DNA from: Betaproteobacteria bacterium
Lineage (GTDB): Bacteria > Pseudomonadota > Gammaproteobacteria > Burkholderiales > SG8-41
Direction: 5' to 3'
NCBI GenBank assembly: GCA_016199485.1
Contig: JACQGO010000170.1
Span: forward strand, 1-42,797
DNA: 42,797 nucleotides
Of this stretch, positions 15,954-25,861 are shown piece after piece (position 1 is the first letter of the stretch; each line of letters begins with the position of its first letter). A program made the position numbers and the translations under genes. The notes under the pieces are model-generated. The model saw only the letters and a program-made list of their open reading frames with translations. It did not search any database and was not told the DNA's origin.

Positions 15954-16544
15954 ATGCGGGCGGAGCCTGCGTTCGATAAGTACGAGCAGGCGGGGGACTA
16001 CCACTGGCGGGAGTACCGCCACAACACGCCCTACGCCGCCCACGCCCGGCGGGTGCGGGGCTGGATCACCGAGCGGCGGGTGCTCGATGTCGGCGGCGGG
16101 GATGGCCTGATCGCGTGGCTCTTGCAACGCAAGGGCTGCGAGGTGCAGGTCGTGGACACGTCCCCGCTGGCCGTGGGCTATGCACGGGCGCATGGCGTCC
16201 CGGCAGCGGTCGGGAGCGCCTACCGGGTGCGGGGGCGCTGGGAGGCCGTCTACTGTGGCGACACGCTGGAGCATTTGCGCTGGCCTGGTCTGGCTTTGCG
16301 CCGGTTTCGTCGCGTGGCGCCGATCCTCTACGTGGCGACGCCGCCGAAGGCGTCCGATGGTCAACTCCATGATCCCCGACACCTCACTGAATGGACTCCC
16401 GACGGTCTCCGTGCGTTCGTGGAGCGGCAGGGTTGGCGACAAATCTCTTCTGACGTGGCGCACGCACGCATCCTGGCGAAGTTTACCCGTGCGCCTCTAT
16501 CGTGGGGGCGGCGGTGTCTGACCGCGATCTGGCCGTTTCGCTAG
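15954..16544 (+). CDS. Class I SAM-dependent methyltransferase
   Basis: RVLDVGGGDGLIAWLLQRKGCEVQVVDTSPLAVGYAR...YCGDTLEHL. Confidence 0.85.
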   Translation: MRAEPAFDKYEQAGDYHWREYRHNTPYAAHARRVRGWITERRVLDVGGGDGLIAWLLQRKGCEVQVVDTSPLAVGYARAHGVPAAVGSAYRVRGRWEAVYCGDTLEHLRWPGLALRRFRRVAPILYVATPPKASDGQLHDPRHLTEWTPDGLRAFVERQGWRQISSDVAHARILAKFTRAPLSWGRRCLTAIWPFR

Positions 16545-17071
16545 TCCGGGCCTACGGGTTCCGGCAGGGCGCGGAGCTCGGTGTGTGGCGGGGCGCCCGG
16601 GCGTGGGCGCTGCTCGAGCAGACGGGTCTCGATGGTCTGCTGCTGGTCGATCCCTGGGAGGAACGGTTCAACCGCTTCCCGGCCGTCGGTACCCCGGATC
16701 GGATGCCAGCGGGTCTGTATGACTGCACGATGGGCGAGCCCCACCAGGATCAAGCGGCGCTCGAGGTCATGGCCAAGGCCGTGGAACGCCGGGCGGCGGA
16801 GTACGGGACGCGCTGCCGCGTGCTGCGGATGACCGCCCTGGACGCCGCGTCGTTGAGCGCGGATGGAAGTCTCGACGTGGTGATCTGGGACGCCGTCCAT
16901 CTGTACCAGCTCTGCCGCGATGATCTCCTCGCCTGGAAGCCGAAACTCCGGGCGGGCGGGATGCTCTGTGGCGACGGGTACGAGAGCGCGGGGGTGCGCC
17001 AGGCCGTGGATGAAGTCCTCGGGCGGGAGAAATGGGTGCAGGGCGGCTTTTGGGGGACGATCCTGCCATGA
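16514..17071 (+). CDS. Class I SAM-dependent methyltransferase (second)
   Basis: GAELGVWRGARAWALLEQTGLDGLLLVDPWE...DVVIWDAVHLYQLCRDDLLAWKPKLRAGGMLCGD. Confidence 0.8.
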   Translation: MSDRDLAVSLVRAYGFRQGAELGVWRGARAWALLEQTGLDGLLLVDPWEERFNRFPAVGTPDRMPAGLYDCTMGEPHQDQAALEVMAKAVERRAAEYGTRCRVLRMTALDAASLSADGSLDVVIWDAVHLYQLCRDDLLAWKPKLRAGGMLCGDGYESAGVRQAVDEVLGREKWVQGGFWGTILP

Positions 17072-17862
17072 TGGTCTACACCGTCATCACGGGCGGTGGG
17101 GATCTCCTCCGAGCGACCGGGCGGGCGCCGGACGATCCCCATTTCGTCGCCTTCAGCGACGCGGAGTATCTGCCGTGGAAGCGGAAGCCCTATCGCTATC
17201 TTGGGTGGGAGGTGCGGCCGGCGGAGACCGAGTGGGGTGAGGCGTGGCTGAATGCTCGGCGTCACATGATCTGCCCGCATCGGGATTTCCCGGAGGCGGA
17301 GTACACCCTCTACGTGGACGGGACGCACGTGCCCGCGACCGGATACCGGCTGGAACGCCTAATCGAGGTCTTTCTTCGAGATACCGATCTGGCGACCTTC
17401 GTGCATCCGCACCGGACGTGCCTCTACCGGGAAGCGGCGGCCGTCGTCTATCGCCAGCCGGACTTGCGTGAACCCATTCGCCGGCAGATGCGGGACTATC
17501 GAGCGGCCGGCTACCCGGAGGATCACGGGCTGGCGGGGTTGACCGTGCTCTTGCGCCGGCACACGCCAGCTGTCCGGGTCTTCAACGAGGCCTGGTGGGC
17601 GGAGGTGGAGCACTACCGGAGCCGGCGGGATCAGTTGAGTTTCCCCTATGTGTGCTGGAGATTGGGCATGGAGTGGACGCCAATTCCGGGCCACTGCTAC
17701 TACAATTCGCTGTTTGACTACGTGCCGCACGGCGAGATGATCTCCGAGGGGGGCATTCAAATCGAGGAGGTGGCGATTCAACATGACCGGGCCGTGGAAT
17801 CCGTGGCGGTGGATCGAGCGTTTCTTGATGAAATGGCTGGGCTGGTGGTTTCCCCAGGGTGA
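17068..17862 (+). CDS. Glycosyltransferase-like (TOD1/DUF616-type)
   Basis: MMVYTVITGGGD...FVAFSDAEYLPW...YTLYVDGTHVPATG...FVHPHRTCLYREAAAV. Confidence 0.65.
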   Translation: MMVYTVITGGGDLLRATGRAPDDPHFVAFSDAEYLPWKRKPYRYLGWEVRPAETEWGEAWLNARRHMICPHRDFPEAEYTLYVDGTHVPATGYRLERLIEVFLRDTDLATFVHPHRTCLYREAAAVVYRQPDLREPIRRQMRDYRAAGYPEDHGLAGLTVLLRRHTPAVRVFNEAWWAEVEHYRSRRDQLSFPYVCWRLGMEWTPIPGHCYYNSLFDYVPHGEMISEGGIQIEEVAIQHDRAVESVAVDRAFLDEMAGLVVSPG

Positions 17863-18028
17863 GGCCTGGCAGTATCGGTTTTATCGCTGCCATGGGTGCC
17901 GGCGGATCGTGACCTGGGTGCATATCAAGCGGGGCGGCTGTCCCTGCCGGGAATCCAGTCGGATCTCGCCGGCCATGTTGACGGCCACCGAGAAGGCGCG
18001 GATCGTGTTTTTTCCGTGGACGGTCTAG
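17783..18028 (+). CDS. Small Zn-binding-like protein
   Basis: YRCHGCRRIVTWVHIKRGGCPC. Confidence 0.55.
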   Translation: MTGPWNPWRWIERFLMKWLGWWFPQGEAWQYRFYRCHGCRRIVTWVHIKRGGCPCRESSRISPAMLTATEKARIVFFPWTV

Positions 18029-18037
18029 GAGGACGCG

Positions 18038-18226
18038 ATGCAGCACGGGGACCACATGCCGAGGCTCGGAACGGGGGAGCGGTTCGCGCGCTTGAAAGCC
18101 AAGCTAACGCGGCGGAGGGACGTGCGCGATCCCGGCGCGGTCGCCGCCGCCATCGGTCGAAAGAAATTCGGCGCGAAGACCTTCCAGGCTCTAGCGGTGC
18201 GGGGGCGGATGGCGCATGGGCGATAA
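18038..18226 (+). CDS. 62-aa basic hypothetical protein
   Basis: TAGGAGGACGCGATG start; ends overlapping next gene. Confidence 0.6.
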   Translation: MQHGDHMPRLGTGERFARLKAKLTRRRDVRDPGAVAAAIGRKKFGAKTFQALAVRGRMAHGR

Positions 18227-18920
18227 GCCGAAGATCCTGTGGGGGATGACCGCCTATGGGCCGTTGCCCTACATGCCGGTCTATACCTCGCATCTCCGGG
18301 CGATCGCCTGGGCGTCTCGGTATCTCACGGTAGAACTTGACGGGGAAATCGGCGGGGCGGGAGCCACCGACCGAACCTATACGCATAGCGCCGAAAACGC
18401 GCTGGCGGAGGAACTCCTGCGAAGCGACGCCACGCACCTCTTCCTGACCGAAATGGACATGATCCTCCCCAAGCACACGATCCCGGCGCTCCTGGAAGTG
18501 GGCAAGCCGATCGTCTCCAGCGTCTACTTTCTCCGGGGCGGCAACGGGCAGCCGTGCCTCTACAAAAAAGTCATCACGCCGCCGGAGAATCCCTACGTCC
18601 ACACGCCGGTCTCGGTTTTCCCCCACCAGGGGCCATTTCGGATCGACTGCCCGGGACTCGGGTGCGTCCTGATCGAGCGGCAGGTGTTCGAGAAGGTTCC
18701 GCGTCCCTGGTTTGACCTCTCCGCCGAGAAGTACGGCAGTGACATGTATTTCTACACCAAGGTCAAGCAGGCCGGGATCGAGGTCTGGGCGCATCCGGGC
18801 GTCTTCTGCGACCAGATCGACTACACGGTGGTCGGCTATCGGGATTACCAGAAGCGACTGAAGGACGATCCCGCGTTCGCCAGCCGGGGGTTCATCATCG
18901 GAGCGCCGGATGGGGTCTAA
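18216..18920 (+). CDS. GT-A-like glycosyltransferase
   Basis: ENALAEELLRSDATHLFLTEMDMILPKHTIPALLEVGKPIVSSVYF (DxD-like). Confidence 0.7.
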   Translation: MGDKPKILWGMTAYGPLPYMPVYTSHLRAIAWASRYLTVELDGEIGGAGATDRTYTHSAENALAEELLRSDATHLFLTEMDMILPKHTIPALLEVGKPIVSSVYFLRGGNGQPCLYKKVITPPENPYVHTPVSVFPHQGPFRIDCPGLGCVLIERQVFEKVPRPWFDLSAEKYGSDMYFYTKVKQAGIEVWAHPGVFCDQIDYTVVGYRDYQKRLKDDPAFASRGFIIGAPDGV

Positions 18921-19608
18921 CGGCTCCCTCCGCATCAACATCGGCTGCGGCGGCGGGCGCATCGAGGGGTTCGTCAATTGCGATCTCTATCCTGGCTCCA
19001 ATGTCGATGAAGTCTTCGACTGTCAGGGCAAATGGCCGTTTCCCGACAACTCCGCGCGGGACATCGTCGCCTCGCACGTGCTGGAACATCTGCCCGATCC
19101 CCGAGCGTTTTTCCGGGAAGCCTGGCGGGTGCTGATCCCGAACGGCACGGTGGTTCTGCGGGTCCCCTACGGGGGCCATCGGGCGGCCTGGTGGGACCTC
19201 GAGCACCAGCGGCCGTGGTTCGCCGAGACGTTCACCTTTCTCCAGCCCGGGTATGCCAAGGCGATCGGCAACCCTGAGCACGCCGACTGGACGGCGTTCT
19301 TCGGGGTCGAGCAGGTGGATTATCGCGTCGGCAAGTTTTTGGCCCCGTGGCTGCGGCGCCGCTGGATGCGGAAACTGATCGTGTCCTGGATCAGTTGCGT
19401 GCCGGACTGGTGCGAGGAACTATTCGTCTACGTGTTCGCCATCAAGACCGAGGAGGCGCAGGATCACTTCGCGCGGACGCGGATTGCCAACGTGATCCCC
19501 TGCCGGTACATCGTCTACCGGCACCACATGACGGGGCGGGCGCTGAAACCCGGCGAGCCCTTGGAACTGCTGCCCGTCGCGGAACTCGATGTCGTGAACG
19601 GGTATTAG
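18910..19608 (+). CDS. Class I SAM-dependent methyltransferase (third)
   Basis: LRINIGCGGGRIEGFVNCDLYPGSNVDEVFD...VASHVLEHLPDPRAFFREAWRVLIPNGTVVLRVPY. Confidence 0.85.
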   Translation: MGSNGSLRINIGCGGGRIEGFVNCDLYPGSNVDEVFDCQGKWPFPDNSARDIVASHVLEHLPDPRAFFREAWRVLIPNGTVVLRVPYGGHRAAWWDLEHQRPWFAETFTFLQPGYAKAIGNPEHADWTAFFGVEQVDYRVGKFLAPWLRRRWMRKLIVSWISCVPDWCEELFVYVFAIKTEEAQDHFARTRIANVIPCRYIVYRHHMTGRALKPGEPLELLPVAELDVVNGY

Positions 19609-19618
19609 GAGGAGACAG

Positions 19619-19975
19619 ATGGCCATCACGAGTGAAGGCATCACCAAAGCGGAGTGGACCTTTTGCTACGAGCGGCGGCAGACGCGCCGGAGCACGGGCG
19701 CGATGGCGGACGAATTGCGGCGGCTGCCGTGGGCGTTCGTGGAATTCGCCGACGCGGGCGAGCAGGGCAAACGGTACGTCGTCCCCGTGCCGCCGCAGTA
19801 CATCCCCATCGGCCAGCCCGCAAATGGCGTCGAGGCGGAACTCGGCTGGGTGCCCTATCGGCAATACGCCGAATACATGCAGAACCAGCCCTTTCCCCAC
19901 GAGAACGGCCAGGGGCCGCGCGGCGCAGGGGACAACGCGGGGCGGGTGGCCCTTCATTTCTTCGGGGCCGTCTGA
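19619..19975 (+). CDS. Hypothetical protein
   Basis: TTAGGAGGAGACAGATG start, 118 aa. Confidence 0.65.
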   Translation: MAITSEGITKAEWTFCYERRQTRRSTGAMADELRRLPWAFVEFADAGEQGKRYVVPVPPQYIPIGQPANGVEAELGWVPYRQYAEYMQNQPFPHENGQGPRGAGDNAGRVALHFFGAV

Positions 19976-20248
19976 GTGACGGGCAATGCTGTAACCTGGA
20001 AGTGGCTGGCTGGGATCGCCATGTCGGTGATCCTGGCGGGTGGCGGCGCTTGGATGACGACCATGTACGCCCAGGTCAACAAGGTCCAGGAGGAGCAGAA
20101 ACAGGACCGGCGCACAGTAGGCGAGGTCGAAAAAAAGGTCGGCATCATTGAAGAACAAACGAAGCGCACCCAAGAGGATGTCAAGGAGATTAAGGACTCA
20201 CAGAAGGACACGAATAAGAAACTCGACGAACTCCTCCGACGACGATGA
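19976..20248 (+). CDS. TM plus coiled-coil protein
   Basis: GTG start; WLAGIAMSVILAGGGAWMTTMYA then heptads. Confidence 0.65.
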   Translation: MTGNAVTWKWLAGIAMSVILAGGGAWMTTMYAQVNKVQEEQKQDRRTVGEVEKKVGIIEEQTKRTQEDVKEIKDSQKDTNKKLDELLRRR

Positions 20249-20913
20249 TCCGCTCCGAGATTCGCGCCCGCATTCTTCACGGTCTCAATGAGCCGGACGT
20301 GGCCAATCCGGTCTTCTGGTCCGCGACCGAGCTGAACCAGGTTATCGACGAAGCGATGGAGGTGCTGGCGGAGGAGACCGCAGCGATCAAGCGGACCACC
20401 TACGTCCCTTTGGAAGCGGCTTGGACCTACTACAGCCTCCGGGGATTGGCGCCCGATCTGATGGTGCCCTGGCGGCTCTGGGTGGTCTCCCAGGAGCGGC
20501 GCCTGACGCCGGTGACGATGGAGGAACTGGATCGGTTCCACCGGGAATGGATCACCGTGACGGGTGATCCCTGGCATTGGTTTCCACTGTCCTGGGAGAC
20601 CTTCGGGCTCTTCCCCAAACCGGCCTCCGCCGGCGGCGTGCTGCGGGTAGACTATCTGGCCTGGCCGCGCGCCCTGCTCGACGACGACGACGAACCGGAA
20701 ATGGATCTGGCCGACCATGAGGCGCTGGTCGGGTACGGGATCTACGACGGCCTGGCGAAGCGATGGGATCAATTGCGGATGGTCGAAGCCTGGGCGCTCT
20801 TCCAGCGGCAGGGACTCGGCGCGAAGGGTCGCGCGGGGGCGCGCGCGCAGGCGCGATCCGCTCAACGCGGCGAAGTCCAGGATTTCGAGGAGCCGGGGAT
20901 TGCCGACCGTTAG
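20245..20913 (+). CDS. Head-tail adaptor-like virion protein
   Basis: MIRSEIRARILHGLNEPDVANPVFWSATELNQVIDEAMEVLAEE; positional. Confidence 0.6.
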   Translation: MIRSEIRARILHGLNEPDVANPVFWSATELNQVIDEAMEVLAEETAAIKRTTYVPLEAAWTYYSLRGLAPDLMVPWRLWVVSQERRLTPVTMEELDRFHREWITVTGDPWHWFPLSWETFGLFPKPASAGGVLRVDYLAWPRALLDDDDEPEMDLADHEALVGYGIYDGLAKRWDQLRMVEAWALFQRQGLGAKGRAGARAQARSAQRGEVQDFEEPGIADR

Positions 20914-22498
20914 CGAGGATCTGGACCTGGTGCAGAAAAAGCTCCACGACAGCGGCGCGATCTGGTCGCGGACGGAACTCCTTCGGTTTTATAACGATGG
21001 CTACCGCGAATTCTTGGCTCGCTCGCAGGCCGTTCGTCGACTTCGGCCGCTTGATCTGCCTGGTCGTCATACCTATGCGGTTCTCCACGAATGGGAAGAT
21101 CGGCATGTGAGTCGCGGCACGGTGCGGAAGCCCTCGCGCGCCGCCCGGGCGGCGTCGATGCAAGCGACGGGGCTCTGGGAGATCGAGGCGAGCGTGGGCC
21201 TCACCTCGACGGCCGCCCTCGCCAATTTCACCCAGGAATGGGAGCGAGCGTTTGTCTCGACGGATCGGCATGTGCAGATCACGTTTCCTCGAAACCATGA
21301 GCGGATCGCCCGCCTCGCGTGGAAAGAGCGAAAGCTCGCTCCGGTGTCCGTGCGGGAGCTGGATAACACCGATGACGCCTGGGAGCAGCGCGGCGGCGAT
21401 CCCCGCTGGTGGACGACGGGCGTCGGGCGGGTGCGGAGCGTGGAAATCTACGAGATTCGGACGGACTATCAGCAGGCATATGCGCTAGAGGCGGCCGACG
21501 CGGGGACGCCCCGGAGGTTTTCGGGAGATCGGACCTGGACGGTCGCTCGACTCGACACCGCCCCCGCCAATGCTTATGCCTATCTGACTTTTGGGGACGC
21601 GCAAGCTCTGACCACGCGCGGGGCGGACTTCGCGCCGCAGTGGGCCTATACGCAACTCTGGGAGCGGGCGGAGGTGACGGGGGCCGCATGGGAATTCGTG
21701 ATCGATTACACGATGAACTTCCCCGGCCTGACGTTCACCGTGATCCATCCGTGGGAATTCGGGCTTGTGCAACAGCCGCATCCCGACATTCTGGATGATC
21801 CCGCCACGCCGGGCAAGCGCGGGATGTTCGCCTGGGAGCATCACGATCCCGACGGCAGGTACGCGAGCCGTGTGGCGACGGGCGATCCGCCGATCAGCTT
21901 GCTCGGTCTTGGCGTGCGGATTAGCACGGCGGCGGCGGCGGCGGGCTCTTTCGGCACCCAACCGTGGGAGGCCGACCAGGTGGACGGGGTGACGCTTCGG
22001 GCGGGCCAGGTCACGGGGTGCTTTAGCTGGGAGCCGGCCTTCGGCGCGGTACTTCTGACGCTCGGACTCGGCACGATCCGGCATCTCCGGTCAGACGCCT
22101 TTCAATACCTAGCGCAGGATGAGGACCAAGCCTCCAGTGCCGGGCTTCTCGGTCGAATCATGGACTGGCGATCCTCGACGGATTCCCTCGTGGCGACAGA
22201 GGTCGTGCTGCCGGTTCGGGATCTCCAGGAAACGGAGACGCCGCAGTTGGTCTCGCCCCCGCTCCAGAAGTATCTGCGCTTCTTCGTCCTCTCGATCGCC
22301 TTCGGACGACCCGGCGAAGGCCGTCAGCCGGTGCTCGCGGATCACTATGGCCGGCGATTCCAACGCGGGATCGAGTTCTTCCGTCGGTTCGCGGATGTGG
22401 CCCATCGGGATCGCGTGTGGAGCCGGGAAGGGTTCGTCACGACCGAGCGGGTGGTCCCCAAGGTGCGATTCCCCGCCACCTTCCCCCGGGTCTTCTGA
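20900..22498 (+). CDS. Tail/virion structural protein
   Basis: TTG start in overlap; 532 aa. Confidence 0.65.
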   Translation: MPTVSEDLDLVQKKLHDSGAIWSRTELLRFYNDGYREFLARSQAVRRLRPLDLPGRHTYAVLHEWEDRHVSRGTVRKPSRAARAASMQATGLWEIEASVGLTSTAALANFTQEWERAFVSTDRHVQITFPRNHERIARLAWKERKLAPVSVRELDNTDDAWEQRGGDPRWWTTGVGRVRSVEIYEIRTDYQQAYALEAADAGTPRRFSGDRTWTVARLDTAPANAYAYLTFGDAQALTTRGADFAPQWAYTQLWERAEVTGAAWEFVIDYTMNFPGLTFTVIHPWEFGLVQQPHPDILDDPATPGKRGMFAWEHHDPDGRYASRVATGDPPISLLGLGVRISTAAAAAGSFGTQPWEADQVDGVTLRAGQVTGCFSWEPAFGAVLLTLGLGTIRHLRSDAFQYLAQDEDQASSAGLLGRIMDWRSSTDSLVATEVVLPVRDLQETETPQLVSPPLQKYLRFFVLSIAFGRPGEGRQPVLADHYGRRFQRGIEFFRRFADVAHRDRVWSREGFVTTERVVPKVRFPATFPRVF

Positions 22499-24459
22499 TG
22501 CCCGTCAAGGAACGGGCGGGTCAAGAGATCAAGGGATTCCTCGGGGTGAATCTCCGTCGAGAGCGCCTCGATCTCGCCGATGAGGAACTGGCCAAGGCGA
22601 TCAACGCCGACCTGCATACCCAACCCGGCGCCATCGTGGTTCGGTTGGGCCGGTCCAAACAGTTCTCGACCGCGTTGACGGATCTTGCTATCCGTCGGCT
22701 CGCCAGGATCAACGGTAAACGGTATCAGGTGGCGGGACAGTCACTCTATCGGGATCAAACGCGCATCCTCAACGGCCTGCTCTCCGCGAATCTCTTCACG
22801 ACCTTGATGCCCTTCCGCCCGTTGAACGATACGACCACCTGGGCGTTTATCGCCGACGACGCCATCATGCGAAAGGATAACGGCACGACCGTGCATCTCT
22901 GGGGCATCGCCGTCCCCAGCGTCGCGCCGACCATCCTCATTGGTCTCACGTCCGGGAGCCTGTCCGGTTCCTTCACGGTGCGTGTGACGGGAGTGCGTTT
23001 CGACGGGGCGAAAGTCGCCCACGAGGGCAATCCGACAGTCGCTAGCGCCAGCGTCACGGTGGCCTCGGAAGTCATCGCCATCGGGGATCTGATTCATGCT
23101 GATCCGCAAGTGAACGGGACGGGGATTTACCGGACCGTGAACGGTGGCGCATCTCATCTCCTCGATCTTCGTGCGGCCTATCCGGTGACCTCGCAGACGG
23201 GCGTGACACTTCCGTTGGAGGCGGGTGGGAAAGGGACGGGCCTGCAATTTCAATGGTCAATCCCGTTGGGTTCCATTAGCGTCGGGCGAGCCTGGGGATC
23301 GCAAGATTGGGAACCGACGGGAGAGGGCAACAGCGAGGACGCGGCCGGTCGCCGAGCGACTCATCTCTGGGAGATCACAGATGCCTATGTGACGACCCAA
23401 ACTAAACGCTGGGCCTACGGGTCCATAACGGCCGATTCGGCGCTCGGCGCGGCCGTGGAGACGGATAACGATGTCCCGCCGCTCGCGTCCTGGGTCACGG
23501 CGTTTCAAGAGCACGCCTTTCTCTGCCGGGACGCGGCCAACCCCCATTATCTCTGGTGGTCCAAACGGTTCCGGCCGGAAAGCATGCCGCTGACCCAGTT
23601 TTTGGAGATCGGCAACCCGGACGATCCGCTTCAGTGCGCGTTGCCGTTGGCGGGGATGCTCGGGGCCTTCACCCGCCTGACGAAGTATCGCGTCCTGGGG
23701 AACGCCACGAGCGGGTTCACCTCAATGGAGGCCATTAGCCGACGGGGGACGCCCGCGGCGGCGGCCGCTATCACGACCGAGCACGCCATCTTGTTTCTTG
23801 CCCGCGATGGGATCTTTCGCACCAATTTGCTCTCGCCGGATGACGAACTCTCGGAGCTGATCGCCCCCCTGTTCTTTGGGGAGACGGTCAATGGCATATC
23901 GCCGATCAATTGGGCCGCGATCAGCACCGCCGGCGCCGCCTATTGGAAGGGCCGCTATTACACGAGCCTGCCGCTTGGGACGGCCACGGTGCCGATCCAT
24001 CTGGCCGTCTACAGTTTCGACACGAAGCGATTCTATTTCTTCGACCATCCGTGTCGAAGCCTCTTCACGGAAGAGGCGACGGATACGCTCACGGCAGGAT
24101 TCACGGATGGCTTCGTCTACATCCTCGAAGATGGAGCCGCTGACGGGGACGCGGGCGGCGCGATCATCCTTGACGCGGAAACCAAGAACTACTCGGGCGG
24201 GATGGATACACTTCGGAAAATGCCGCTCTGGCTCCGCGTGGACGCCGACACGCAAGGCGAGACGCTGTCCGTCGAGCTCTATGTCGATGACACGCTGCGG
24301 CGGACGGCCAGCCTCTCGGGCCTCCGTACCAAGGCCCTGATCCCCTTTCCCGACGGATCGCTCGGCTATAGTTGGCGGGCGCGGTTCCGGTATACGGGCA
24401 AAAAGCGGGTGCGGATTTACGGTGTCTCCGCCTTGTGGCTCCCGTTGGAGGCGGCTTGA
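22498..24459 (+). CDS. Tail/virion structural protein
   Basis: ATGA overlap at 22498; 653 aa beta-rich. Confidence 0.7.
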   Translation: MPVKERAGQEIKGFLGVNLRRERLDLADEELAKAINADLHTQPGAIVVRLGRSKQFSTALTDLAIRRLARINGKRYQVAGQSLYRDQTRILNGLLSANLFTTLMPFRPLNDTTTWAFIADDAIMRKDNGTTVHLWGIAVPSVAPTILIGLTSGSLSGSFTVRVTGVRFDGAKVAHEGNPTVASASVTVASEVIAIGDLIHADPQVNGTGIYRTVNGGASHLLDLRAAYPVTSQTGVTLPLEAGGKGTGLQFQWSIPLGSISVGRAWGSQDWEPTGEGNSEDAAGRRATHLWEITDAYVTTQTKRWAYGSITADSALGAAVETDNDVPPLASWVTAFQEHAFLCRDAANPHYLWWSKRFRPESMPLTQFLEIGNPDDPLQCALPLAGMLGAFTRLTKYRVLGNATSGFTSMEAISRRGTPAAAAAITTEHAILFLARDGIFRTNLLSPDDELSELIAPLFFGETVNGISPINWAAISTAGAAYWKGRYYTSLPLGTATVPIHLAVYSFDTKRFYFFDHPCRSLFTEEATDTLTAGFTDGFVYILEDGAADGDAGGAIILDAETKNYSGGMDTLRKMPLWLRVDADTQGETLSVELYVDDTLRRTASLSGLRTKALIPFPDGSLGYSWRARFRYTGKKRVRIYGVSALWLPLEAA

Positions 24460-24776
24460 TGGCTGACAATCTGACGCGCGGTGCCGTGCAGATCATCACC
24501 AACGATCCCCTGGAGATCAATCACGCCCTCATGCGACTGCGCGAGGAGTTGGATGAGATCCAGGGCTTGCGGGGGCGCGCGAAGATATTTGACCGGGCGC
24601 GAGTGGATAACCCCGTGGAAGACCAGGATGCCTTGACCAAGGGGAGCGCGAATCTCGGCACGTTTGTGACGCTTGGAACGGGCCAGACGATCACTGGGGC
24701 GAAAACCTTTCAACAACCGATTCGGATCACGGATAGCAATGGCGATCTTGTCCACGCCCTCGGCACCATCGTCTGA
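24459..24776 (+). CDS. Small virion-associated protein
   Basis: MADNLTRGAVQIITNDPLEINHALMRLREELDEIQGLRGRAKIFD. Confidence 0.6.
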   Translation: MADNLTRGAVQIITNDPLEINHALMRLREELDEIQGLRGRAKIFDRARVDNPVEDQDALTKGSANLGTFVTLGTGQTITGAKTFQQPIRITDSNGDLVHALGTIV

Positions 24777-25335
24777 TGCGGCGAGCCGCCTGGTCGGCGA
24801 GCACGTGCGGCTCTGGCCCTACGTGCGCGGGTATTTTCCGCGCCATGCGCTCTACGTACTCTGGCAGATGATGGAGGCCGAGCGCGCGGCACCACTGCTA
24901 TTTTATGGCCGACCCGGGCGGGCGGATCTGCCGGAAGCCACGCAAGGCGATCTGGTCGATTTCATTCGGTGCTTCGAGCCGCAGGAAGGGCGCCGGGCGC
25001 TTCTGCTGGTGCAAGGTCTACGCTCGGGCGAGACGGAGGGCATGGTGTGGTTCGACGACTTCACGCCCCATCGGTGCGCGATCAACATGTTCTACCGGCG
25101 CCGGGCGTGGGGCACCGTGGCGCGGGAAGGATCACGGTTGGCCTGCGGGTATGCCTTTGAGAATTTCGGCGTGAAATCCATCTGGGGTTATTCCCCCTTC
25201 CCGCTGGCCGTGCGTCACGCGGAGGCGATCGGATTCCGCATCTTGGCGGTACTGCCTCGATACGCCTGGGTGAACGGGAAAGCCCAGGATATGAGCGTTG
25301 GCTGCCTGACGAGGGACGAGTATGAGCTTCGGTAA
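24739..25335 (+). CDS. GNAT-fold acetyltransferase-like protein
   Basis: GTVAREGSRLACGYAFENFGVKSIWGYSPFPLAVRHAEAIGFRILAVLPRY; typical phage GNAT-like. Confidence 0.55.
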   Translation: MAILSTPSAPSSDAASRLVGEHVRLWPYVRGYFPRHALYVLWQMMEAERAAPLLFYGRPGRADLPEATQGDLVDFIRCFEPQEGRRALLLVQGLRSGETEGMVWFDDFTPHRCAINMFYRRRAWGTVAREGSRLACGYAFENFGVKSIWGYSPFPLAVRHAEAIGFRILAVLPRYAWVNGKAQDMSVGCLTRDEYELR

Positions 25336-25855
25336 AGACGACGACGACGAGATCAAGCGGCTGCGGCAAGCTCAGGAACAGCAGGCGGCGCTTACCGCGC
25401 AGGTGGCCCAAGGCCCCATTGCCGCCCAGGAACTCCAGCGGCCCGTGCTCGATATTTTCCAATCCATTCTGCGGGGCGAGCGACCGAGTACCTTGAAGGT
25501 CTTCGCGCCCGAACGGGAGACCCTGGAGGCGCAGTTCGGGCGTGCCCGGGAAAACGTGATTGGGACCACGCCCGCCCGAGGGGGACTCTTGACCCGGATG
25601 CTCGGCGATCTTGAGACGGAGCGAGCCCGCGCCGTGACGGGCTTGGAAAGCGATGTGCGAAAGGCCGCCTTCCCGATGGCGGCGTCGTTGGCCTTCGGGG
25701 CGCCGTTAAGCGCATTGCCAGGCATCTCGGCCGCCGGCGCGCAATTTGGGGATCTTGCGGAGAGACTGGCCCAGGAACAAGCGGGGTTCGGGCGAACCGT
25801 CGGCCAAACGGCCGCGAAGATCGGCATGATGGCGGCGAAGGCCGCCCTGGGGTAA
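25322..25855 (+). CDS. Internal virion/tail-associated protein
   Basis: 177 aa helical; position. Confidence 0.5.
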   Translation: MSFGKDDDDEIKRLRQAQEQQAALTAQVAQGPIAAQELQRPVLDIFQSILRGERPSTLKVFAPERETLEAQFGRARENVIGTTPARGGLLTRMLGDLETERARAVTGLESDVRKAAFPMAASLAFGAPLSALPGISAAGAQFGDLAERLAQEQAGFGRTVGQTAAKIGMMAAKAALG

Positions 25856-25861
25856 GACCCG

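Noticed and set aside
17925-18977. 350-aa minus-strand ORF opposite the glycosyltransferase gene
   Set aside because: Antisense to a well-supported GT-A-like gene; biased composition.
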